29,342 bases of DNA from an uncultured bacterium (GTDB taxonomy: Bacteria > Bacillota > Clostridia > Oscillospirales > Ruminococcaceae). The stretch spans positions 1-29,342 of the forward strand of contig CAJMLQ010000028.1 of the NCBI GenBank assembly GCA_905214265.1. The letters run 5' to 3'. The stretch's first letter is position 1. Every line of letters starts with the position of its first letter. The notes below the pieces were generated by a model that saw only the letters and a list, made by a program, of their open reading frames with translations, had not been told where the DNA came from and did no database searches. The translations under genes were made by a program, and so were the position numbers. Shown here piece by piece: positions 21,643-28,316 of the stretch.

Positions 21643-22929
21643 CTATTTTTTGGGAGTCAGCAGCTCCTTGCCGCCCATATAAGACCGGAGCGCCTCTGGA
21701 ATCCGAACAGTACCGTCGGCGTTCAGGTTGTTTTCCAGGAACGCGATCAGCATCCGCGGGGGAGCGACGACAGTGTTGTTCAGCGTATGAGCGAAATACT
21801 TGCCATTTTCTCCATTCACACGGATTTTCAGCCGGCGGGCCTGGGCGTCTCCCAGGTTAGAGCAGCTGCCCACCTCAAAATACTTTTTCTGCCGGGGCGA
21901 CCACGCCTCGACGTCAATGGATTTCACCTTCAGATCCGCCAAATCGCCGGAACAGCACTCCAGAGTCCGAACGGGGATATCCATGGTGCGGAACAGATCC
22001 ACCGTATTCTGCCAGAGCTTATCGAACCACATCATGCTGTCCTCGGGCTTGCAGACCACAATCATTTCCTGCTTTTCAAACTGATGGATGCGGTAAACAC
22101 CGCGCTCCTCCAAGCCATGGGCACCTTTTTCCTTGCGGAAACAGGGAGAATAGCTGGTCAGGGTGCGGGGGAGGTCCTTTTCGTCCAAAATGGTGTCAAT
22201 GAACTTGCCGATCATGGAGTGCTCGCTGGTTCCGATAAGATAAAGGTCCTCACCTTCGATTTTATACATCATCGCGTCCATCTCGTCGAAACTCATGACG
22301 CCAGTGACAACGTTGCTGCGAATCATGAACGGCGGGACACAGTAGGTAAAGCCCCGGTCAATCATGAAATCGCGCGCATAAGAGATCACAGCCGAGTGGA
22401 GCCGGGCGATGTCGCCCATCAGATAATAGAACCCGTTTCCAGCGACTTTGCGGGCACTGTCCAGGTCGATCCCATTGAAGGATTCCATGATATCGGTATG
22501 GTAGGGGATTTCAAAATCCGGCACCAATGGCTCCCCATATCTCTGAACTTCCACGTTTTCGCTATCGTCCTTGCCAATGGGGACGCTGGGGTCGATGATA
22601 TTGGGAATGGTCATCATGATTTTCAGGATTTTTTCCGAGAGTTCTGTCTCCAGCTTCTCCAGTTCCGCCAGACGGTCGGCCTGTTCGGCCACTTTCTTTT
22701 TCATAGCCTCGGCTTCGTCTTTCTTTCCCTGAGCCATCAGGCCGCCGATGCTTTTGGAAATTTTGTTGCGCTCCGCCCGGAGGTCGCTGGCTTCCTGCTG
22801 AACAGCGCGGCTCTGCTTGTCCAGTTCAATGACCTCATCAACTAGAGGCAGCTTCCGGTCCTGAAATTTCTTTCGAATATTTTCCTTTACGATCTCCGGA
22901 TTTGCCCGGAGGAATTTCATATCCAACAT
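21643..22929 (-). CDS. serS: Seryl-tRNA synthetase
   Basis: A 428-residue class II synthetase charging tRNA-Ser. The N-terminal coiled-coil tRNA-binding arm is clear (about residues 30-100, rich in Glu/Lys/Arg heptads). Motif 2 is YSPCFRKEKGAHGLEERGVYRIHQFEKQEM and the serine-site stretch is DVEAWSPRQKKYFEVGSCSNLGDAQARRLKIR. Motif 3 reads HTLNNTVVAPPRMLIAFLENN instead of the common TLNGSGLAVGRTL type, marking a SerRS variant known from clostridia. The start follows AAAGAAAGG. It lies 24 bases after parB and has no T-box leader, so it is driven from the parAB transcript. Confidence 0.96.
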   Translation of the reverse strand: MLDMKFLRANPEIVKENIRKKFQDRKLPLVDEVIELDKQSRAVQQEASDLRAERNKISKSIGGLMAQGKKDEAEAMKKKVAEQADRLAELEKLETELSEKILKIMMTIPNIIDPSVPIGKDDSENVEVQRYGEPLVPDFEIPYHTDIMESFNGIDLDSARKVAGNGFYYLMGDIARLHSAVISYARDFMIDRGFTYCVPPFMIRSNVVTGVMSFDEMDAMMYKIEGEDLYLIGTSEHSMIGKFIDTILDEKDLPRTLTSYSPCFRKEKGAHGLEERGVYRIHQFEKQEMIVVCKPEDSMMWFDKLWQNTVDLFRTMDIPVRTLECCSGDLADLKVKSIDVEAWSPRQKKYFEVGSCSNLGDAQARRLKIRVNGENGKYFAHTLNNTVVAPPRMLIAFLENNLNADGTVRIPEALRSYMGGKELLTPKK

Positions 22930-22953
22930 GATTTTGGTTCCTTTCTTCGTTTT

Positions 22954-23829
22954 TCAGTGGCTGCTTTCTTCGCCGGCCAGGCGATAGGCCAAGGATCGGA
23001 GGTCTTCCTGGTCAAAAAAGGCGATTTCAATCGTTCCGCCACCGCCGCGGCCGGATCGGATTCGAATCCGCCGCCCTAATTCCGCATTCATTGCCAGCTC
23101 CATCTCTTGGTAAAACGGCTCTTTCCGCTCTTCCTTTTCCAGGGTACCCGATGCCTCCGGCTTGCTGGCTTTCTTGGATACCTGACGCTCCACATCTCGG
23201 ACAGACAACCCTTTTTCTGCAGCGGCCTTTGCGATGCGGACCATTTCTGCCCGGTCTTCCATTCCCGCCAGAGCCTTGACGTGACCGGCTGAAAGCTGAC
23301 CGCTTCTCAGATACGGCCGGATTTCCTCCGGCACATTCAAAAGCCTGAGGCAGTTTGCAACAGCAGACCGGGATTTTCCGACGCGTTTCGCCACCTGGTC
23401 TTGTGTCATGCCATAGGTCATCATGAGCTCCCGGTAGCCGGACGCCTCTTCTAGGGGATTCAAGTCCTGTCGCTGGAGGTTTTCAATCAATGCCAGCTCC
23501 ATCACTTCGGTTTCAGTCATGTCCTTCACAACCGCAGGCACCTCAGCAAGACCCACCATTCGGGCCGCTCGCCAGCGCCTTTCTCCAGCCACCAACTGAT
23601 AACCTCCCGTTTCCAGGCGACGGACCAGCAGCGGCTGTATGATACCATGTTCCCGAATCGAATCCGCAAGCTCGGAAAGGGCCTGTTCATCAAATTCCTT
23701 TCGCGGCTGATTCCGGTTGGGTTCGATCTCGCTGAGCCGCAGCATGACGCCACTCTCCTGGCCGGAATCGGTATCGTTATCCAAAAACAGTGCGTCCAAA
23801 CCTTTTCCAAGGCCGGATTTTTTCGCCAT
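22954..23829 (-). CDS. parB: Chromosome partitioning protein ParB/Spo0J
   Basis: A 291-residue CTP-dependent clamp that loads at parS and spreads to organise the origin region. The N-terminal ParA-activating stretch is KKSGLGKGLDALF (residues 3-15). CTP-binding boxes are GERRWRAAR (82-90) and ENLQRQDLNPLEEA (116-129), and the helix-turn-helix at 140-164 reads GMTQDQVAKRVGKSRSAVANCLRLL. The C-terminal dimerisation domain is present. Its ribosome site lies in the end of parA, and only one base separates stop and start. The paralogous noc gene lies upstream. Confidence 0.96.
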   Translation of the reverse strand: MAKKSGLGKGLDALFLDNDTDSGQESGVMLRLSEIEPNRNQPRKEFDEQALSELADSIREHGIIQPLLVRRLETGGYQLVAGERRWRAARMVGLAEVPAVVKDMTETEVMELALIENLQRQDLNPLEEASGYRELMMTYGMTQDQVAKRVGKSRSAVANCLRLLNVPEEIRPYLRSGQLSAGHVKALAGMEDRAEMVRIAKAAAEKGLSVRDVERQVSKKASKPEASGTLEKEERKEPFYQEMELAMNAELGRRIRIRSGRGGGGTIEIAFFDQEDLRSLAYRLAGEESSH

Positions 23830-23830
23830 T

Positions 23831-24607
23831 TTATCCTTCCTTTCCGGAATTTGCCTTTAAAAGCTCCTTCGCAACTTCTTGATATGCGACGGAGCCCTTT
23901 GACCATTTATCGTAATAATAGACGGGCAGTCCATAGCTGGGGGCCTCCGAAAGGCGGACATTTCGGGGGATGGTGGCCTTGTACACCTTGCCAGGGAAGT
24001 GTTTCTTCACTTCTGCGACCACTTGCGTCGTCAGGTTCAGCCGTCCGTCATACATCGTCAGGAGAACCCCTTCAATTTCAATAGAAGGATTGTAGAGCTT
24101 TTTGACCTGCCTCACAGTAGCCATAAGCTGTGTCAAACCTTCAAGTGCGTAGTATTCGCATTGAATAGGGATGAAGATACTGTCAACTGCTGTGAGAGCG
24201 TTGAGGGTAATCAGTCCCAGCGATGGGGGACAATCAATTAAAATGAAGTCGTAAATATCTCGGATTGGAGCGAGGGCAATCTTCAAGCGGTTGATACGGT
24301 CTTCCATTTCAACCAGTTCCACTTCTGCGCCGGCCAGCTCAATACTGGAAGGGATCACATCGATATTTCTGAATTCGGTTCCTACTCGGACATCCTCCAC
24401 TCTTGCTTCACCGATCAGGAGGTCATAAGAGGTCTGCGCGACATTTTTTTTTCGAATTCCGAGTCCGCTGGTCGCATTTCCTTGGGGATCAATGTCAACC
24501 AAAAGGACGGTCTTTTTTCGTGCGCCAATACATGCAGCCAGATTGACGGCAGTAGTGGTCTTCCCAACGCCGCCTTTTTGGTTGGCAACCGCTATGATTT
24601 TCCCCAT
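23831..24607 (-). CDS. parA: Chromosome partitioning ATPase ParA/Soj
   Basis: A 258-residue deviant-Walker ATPase that works with ParB in origin segregation and, as Soj, in control of DnaA. It starts MGKIIAVANQKGGVGKTTTAVNLAA with the signature KGGVGKTT at 11-18, then VDIDPQGNATSGLG, FILIDCPPSLGLITLNAL and the DNA-binding end (VRLSEAPSYGLPVYYYD). Length is standard. GAGGG precedes the ATG. The roughly 200-base upstream gap holds a TATAAT box and two parS-like sites, so expression can be independent of noc and sensitive to ParB/Noc binding. Confidence 0.97.
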   Translation of the reverse strand: MGKIIAVANQKGGVGKTTTAVNLAACIGARKKTVLLVDIDPQGNATSGLGIRKKNVAQTSYDLLIGEARVEDVRVGTEFRNIDVIPSSIELAGAEVELVEMEDRINRLKIALAPIRDIYDFILIDCPPSLGLITLNALTAVDSIFIPIQCEYYALEGLTQLMATVRQVKKLYNPSIEIEGVLLTMYDGRLNLTTQVVAEVKKHFPGKVYKATIPRNVRLSEAPSYGLPVYYYDKWSKGSVAYQEVAKELLKANSGKEG

Positions 24608-24698
24608 GAAACACCCTCATTTGCCGCTTTTTGGCCCTTATTTTGACAATTTGGAGGTTTTCCATCCAAGTATGCCTCAAATATGAACCTGTATTCCT

Positions 24699-24704
24699 AT
24701 TATA
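24699..24704 (-). promoter_or_regulatory. Probable -10 box of the parAB-serS unit
   Basis: TATAAT on the minus strand, about 90 bases before parA. The expected -35 position reads TTTTAA, which is poor, so either an activator or a weak promoter is implied. Confidence 0.45.
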
Positions 24705-24742
24705 GCACACTTCTCCTTATTTTAAAAGCCCTTCATAAAAAA

Positions 24743-24758
24743 AGTTCCACGTGGAACA
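24743..24758 (-). promoter_or_regulatory. parS-like site 1, with T-run
   Basis: Palindrome core GTTCCACGTGGAAC within a 16-base parS-type frame (family consensus TGTTnCACGTGAAACA). On the minus strand it is followed by seven Ts, so it can also act as the terminator of noc. Confidence 0.75.
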
Positions 24759-24765
24759 TGCAAAC

Positions 24766-24793
24766 GGCGGATGTTCCATGTGGAACATCCGCC
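24766..24793 (-). promoter_or_regulatory. parS-like site 2 inside a longer palindrome
   Basis: TGTTCCATGTGGAACA (24772-24787) sits in a 28-bp palindrome with 13-bp arms (GGCGGATGTTCCA and its complement), 10 bases past the noc stop. It may be a ParB/Noc-binding site and part of a tandem terminator. Confidence 0.7.
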
Positions 24794-24803
24794 GGTTATA
24801 CAT

Positions 24804-25607
24804 TCATGCGTGTATGGGTATTTTAACCAAATATTCAATGCAGCCATTTTCTTCCCGCCGAACTGCCTCTGCTGCAATTCCAGCGCTCTTCATCGTGTCA
24901 ATCGCCTTGTTAATTGTATTCAGAAAAATCCTCACATCTTTTACGATAAATACCCGGCGTTTCGATTCAGGCACGGGCTTCTTTAAAACATGTTCGATAT
25001 GTGCCTCCAACTGACTGACATTCAGGCGGTTTCGAATGGCATATTTTAAGATTTCCATCCGTTTTTCTGGTTCCCGGACCTTTAAAAGAGCCCGGGCATG
25101 CCGTTCCGAAAGGCCGTTTTCCAAAATCAACTGCTGTTCTGCGTCCGTTAACGTCAGTAACCGAAGCTTATTGGCGATAGTAGACTGTGCTTTGCCCAAT
25201 TTTTGCGCCGCTTCCTCTTGGGTGACTCCCCATTCTGTAATCAGGCAACGCAGCGCCCGTGCCTCCTCAAAAACAGAAAGATCCTGACGCTGAATATTTT
25301 CCAAAATTGCATAAATTGCCGACTGACGGGCAGTCGTCTCAATTACAACCGCCGGGATCTGTTTCAGTCCCGCCTCTTTCGCCGCACGAAGACGCCTTTC
25401 GCCGGACACAAGCTCATATTCCTTTCCAGGATTCTTCCGTACAGTGATTGGCTGCAATACGCCGTTTTCGCGAATGCTTGCCGCCAATCCCGCCAGTTCC
25501 TCTGCCCGAAATTCCTGCCGCGGCTGGGCGGGATTGGGAAGAATGTCGCTGATTTCCAACAAAACGACTCGATTGATTATCTTTTCTTTTGCAAAAATTC
25601 CCGCCAT
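24804..25607 (-). CDS. noc: Noc-like ParB-family nucleoid occlusion protein
   Basis: A 267-residue ParB paralogue. The CTP-binding boxes GERRLRAA (69-76) and ENIQRQDLSVFEEA (103-116) are intact, and the helix-turn-helix at 127-151 reads GVTQEEAAQKLGKAQSTIANKLRLL. It lacks the N-terminal ParA-stimulating LGKGLxAL stretch of ParB and starts MAGIFAKEKIINRVVLLEI, like Noc, whose N-terminus binds membrane. Noc blocks septum formation over the nucleoid. Its position between rsmG and parA matches Noc in Bacillus and clostridia. GGAGG precedes the ATG, with its own promoter upstream. Whether it binds Noc sites or parS cannot be told; only parS-like sites were noticed here. Confidence 0.88.
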   Translation of the reverse strand: MAGIFAKEKIINRVVLLEISDILPNPAQPRQEFRAEELAGLAASIRENGVLQPITVRKNPGKEYELVSGERRLRAAKEAGLKQIPAVVIETTARQSAIYAILENIQRQDLSVFEEARALRCLITEWGVTQEEAAQKLGKAQSTIANKLRLLTLTDAEQQLILENGLSERHARALLKVREPEKRMEILKYAIRNRLNVSQLEAHIEHVLKKPVPESKRRVFIVKDVRIFLNTINKAIDTMKSAGIAAEAVRREENGCIEYLVKIPIHA

Positions 25608-25643
25608 GTTGTCATCCTCCAGTCAAACTTGTCCTTTAACTGC

Positions 25644-25672
25644 AGTATACCACAAACGGGAAATTATTTCCA
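25644..25672 (-). promoter_or_regulatory. Promoter of noc
   Basis: Minus-strand TGGAAA (25672-25667), 17-base spacer ending TGTGG, TATACT (25649-25644): a good extended -10 with a weak -35. It lies in the 103-base gap between rsmG and noc. Confidence 0.6.
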
Positions 25673-25710
25673 GGAATTTTGATCGCAGAAAAACCTGCAT
25701 TTCGACGATT

Positions 25711-26430
25711 CTAATGTCCAATTAGCGGTGCTTTTTTCATTTTTGCAGAGATACGGGGGAACTTTGCAGAAACCGGTCGAACTTTTCTGATCACCACAAT
25801 AGAACGGGACGCATCTTCACGGAGATGAAACCGCTGAACAGATTCCACTTCTCCGCCAAGCTGACCGATAGCATACTGCGCAGCCGCCAACTCCTCATCG
25901 ACTTCATAACCTTTCAGCGCGGCAAACACGCCACCAACCTTTACAAAAGGGAGGCAGTATTCTGCCAATTCCCGCAAATTTGCTACAGCCCGCGCCGTAG
26001 CAATCCCAAATTTCTCCCGAAACTCCGGCCGCCGGCCGGCCTCTTCTGCCCTCGCATGAACGCAGAGGGCGGAAAGAGAAAGGGAATGACAGAGTTCCTC
26101 CAAAAAGCTTATGCGCTTTTGCAGGCTGTCCAACAGCGTCAGCTTCAAGTCTGGACGGGCAAGACATACCGGTATAGAAGGGAAACCAGCACCGGTTCCC
26201 ACATCAATAAGATTTGCCTCTTTTGGAATCTCCAAAGCCTTCAAAAGAAGCAGACTGTCGGCAAAATGCTTCACGACAATATCGTCTGGCTCCGTAATGG
26301 CGGTCAAATTTACTTTTCCATTCCAGTCCACCAGCATTTCTGCATAACGGTCCAATTTTTCCGCGAGTTCAACAGAAAAGGGGAGCTGCTGTGCGGCGCA
26401 TATTTCTTTCAGATAGTTGAAATCAATCAT
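25711..26430 (-). CDS. rsmG: 16S rRNA (guanine527-N7)-methyltransferase RsmG
   Basis: A 239-residue methyltransferase that modifies G527 in the 530 loop of 16S rRNA. The SAM motif is LIDVGTGAGFPSIPVCL (residues 74-90), preceded by WNGKVNLTAITEPDDIVVKHFADSL, and ARAVANLRELAEYCLPFVKVGGVFAALKG follows in family order. Its ATG lies eight bases inside the mnmG end, so translation is coupled. Loss of this enzyme gives low-level streptomycin resistance in other bacteria. Confidence 0.96.
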   Translation of the reverse strand: MIDFNYLKEICAAQQLPFSVELAEKLDRYAEMLVDWNGKVNLTAITEPDDIVVKHFADSLLLLKALEIPKEANLIDVGTGAGFPSIPVCLARPDLKLTLLDSLQKRISFLEELCHSLSLSALCVHARAEEAGRRPEFREKFGIATARAVANLRELAEYCLPFVKVGGVFAALKGYEVDEELAAAQYAIGQLGGEVESVQRFHLREDASRSIVVIRKVRPVSAKFPRISAKMKKAPLIGH

Positions 26431-28306
26431 TTCTACGTTCTCCTTTCTGCTCCAACCAAATCAGCAGAGCTGAAATATCTGCCGGATTGACCCCGGAGAT
26501 TCGCGCTGCCTGGCCCACATCCGATGGCTGCACACGATTCAGCTTCTCCCGCGCTTCCAGACGAAGACCAGTGATTTTCGTGTAATCAATACCAGAGCAC
26601 AGTTTTTTCCCTTCCAATCGCTTTTGTTCCTCAACCTCCAGCATCTGCTTCCGAATATATCCTTCATATTTTAGCTGAATTTCTACCTGCTCCCGCACCG
26701 AAAAGGGGAGGACCGGCCGTTCCGGATCAAAAGGAGCCAGTTCATCATAGCTAAGCTGAGGGCGGCGTATCAGCTCTTCCATTTTTGTCCCCGTCGTCAA
26801 AGGGGATGTTCCACGTGAAACAAGTAGGTCATTTAGTTCTGCCGACGGACTGACATTCTGCTTAGATATCCGACGCTTTTCCAATCGGATCTGCTCCATT
26901 TTTTTCTGAAACCGCTGATACCGCTCCTGAGAAATCAATCCGATCTCATATCCCAAAGGAGTCAGACGCTCATCGGCATTATCCTGCCGCAAAAGCAAAC
27001 GAAATTCGCTTCGAGAAGTCATCATCCGATAAGGATCTGAACAGCCTTTGGTCACCAAATCATCAATCAGCGTCCCGATATAGGAAGAGGAGCGCGGTAA
27101 AGTGACCGGCGTTTTTCCTTGTACCTGGCGAGCAGCATTTATTCCAGCAATCAAGCCCTGAGCCGCAGCCTCTTCATAACCGGAGGTGCCATTAAACTGC
27201 CCTGCGCCGTAAAGCCCCGCAATCTTTTTAAACTCAAGTGTTGCCCGAAGGTCCAAAGGATCACAACAGTCGTATTCAATGGCATAGGCGTTCCGCATAA
27301 TCTCCAGATTTTCAAAACCCTTGATCGTCCGCAAAAAGCGCAGCTGTACATCTTCGGGCAGGGAAGAGGACAAGCCTTGCAGATACATTTCCTGCGTATC
27401 CATCCCCATTGGTTCCACAAAAAGCTGATGCCGGGGCTTATCCGAAAAACGAACAATTTTGTCTTCGATGCTGGGACAGTACCGCGGTCCGATGGCATGG
27501 ATCCTCCCGCTGTAAATCGGCGACTTATCCAAATTTTCCAAAATAATGCGATGAGTCTCCTCATTGGTATAAGCCATATAGCAGCTCACTTTGTTGACCA
27601 GGGGTCCCTCTGTCTCAAAACTAAAAGGAACAATGGGTTCATCGCCTCTCTGCTCCTCTAACTGTTCCAAATCGATGCTGCGGCGATGGACTCGCGAAGG
27701 CGTACCCGTCTTAAAGCGGCGTAAAAAAATCCCGTGCTCCGCCAAATCTGCCGTCAATCCCACAGCCGGGGCAACACCATCCGGCCCACTGGGGTAGGAG
27801 ACCTCACCAACGTGGATCACTCCGTTCAAATAAGTGCCGCTGGCGATAATCGCTGCCCTAACTGCATATTCCGCCCCCAAACGGGTCCGCACACCGCTGA
27901 TTTTTCCGTTTTCTGTCAAAATCCCAACAACCTCATCCTGTTTGATCCGTAGATTCTCCTGGCTCTCCAACAGCTCTTTTACATAAGTGTGATAGGCCCG
28001 GCGATCAATCTGTGCCCGGAGGCTGTGAACCGCCGGCCCTTTTCCAAGATTCAGCATCCGGCTCTGGAGAAGGGTATGGTCTGCGGCAATCCCCATCACA
28101 CCTCCCAGAGCATCAATTTCCCGAACCAGGTGCCCTTTCGCCGTTCCGCCGATAGAAGGGTTGCAAGGAAGATTGGCAATCCCATCTAAAGTCAAGGTAA
28201 ACAGGATCGTAGAAGCGCCTAGACGTGCGGCAGCCATAGCCGCCTCAACACCTGCGTGTCCACCGCCAATTACTGCGACGTCATACTGTCCCATTGCATA
28301 TCCCAT
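26423..28306 (-). CDS. mnmG: tRNA uridine-5-carboxymethylaminomethyl modification enzyme MnmG
   Basis: A 627-residue FAD protein that with MnmE installs the cmnm5 group on wobble U34 of certain tRNAs. The dinucleotide motif is VAVIGGGHAGVEAA (residues 11-24). Conserved stretches include CNPSIGGTAKGHLVREIDALGG, PRYCPSIEDK, GTSGYEEAAAQGL and the C-terminal tRNA/MnmE-binding part ending ISGVNPADISALLIWLEQK. TAGGAG lies seven bases before the ATG. It sits 10 bases after mnmE and overlaps rsmG. The gene contains a parS-like site at 26807-26822. Confidence 0.97.
   Translation of the reverse strand: MGYAMGQYDVAVIGGGHAGVEAAMAAARLGASTILFTLTLDGIANLPCNPSIGGTAKGHLVREIDALGGVMGIAADHTLLQSRMLNLGKGPAVHSLRAQIDRRAYHTYVKELLESQENLRIKQDEVVGILTENGKISGVRTRLGAEYAVRAAIIASGTYLNGVIHVGEVSYPSGPDGVAPAVGLTADLAEHGIFLRRFKTGTPSRVHRRSIDLEQLEEQRGDEPIVPFSFETEGPLVNKVSCYMAYTNEETHRIILENLDKSPIYSGRIHAIGPRYCPSIEDKIVRFSDKPRHQLFVEPMGMDTQEMYLQGLSSSLPEDVQLRFLRTIKGFENLEIMRNAYAIEYDCCDPLDLRATLEFKKIAGLYGAGQFNGTSGYEEAAAQGLIAGINAARQVQGKTPVTLPRSSSYIGTLIDDLVTKGCSDPYRMMTSRSEFRLLLRQDNADERLTPLGYEIGLISQERYQRFQKKMEQIRLEKRRISKQNVSPSAELNDLLVSRGTSPLTTGTKMEELIRRPQLSYDELAPFDPERPVLPFSVREQVEIQLKYEGYIRKQMLEVEEQKRLEGKKLCSGIDYTKITGLRLEAREKLNRVQPSDVGQAARISGVNPADISALLIWLEQKGERRND
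26807..26822 (+). promoter_or_regulatory. parS site inside mnmG
   Basis: TGTTCCACGTGAAACA fits the ParB-site consensus TGTTnCACGTGAAACA exactly. Intragenic parS sites near the origin are normal in Firmicutes. Confidence 0.85.
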
Positions 28307-28316
28307 ACCAACACTC

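Noticed and set aside
21577..22845. 422-codon plus-strand open frame
   Set aside because: Antisense to serS, which has all class II synthetase motifs.
22930..22953. T-box leader for serS
   Set aside because: Only 24 bases separate parB and serS, which leaves no room for a T-box.
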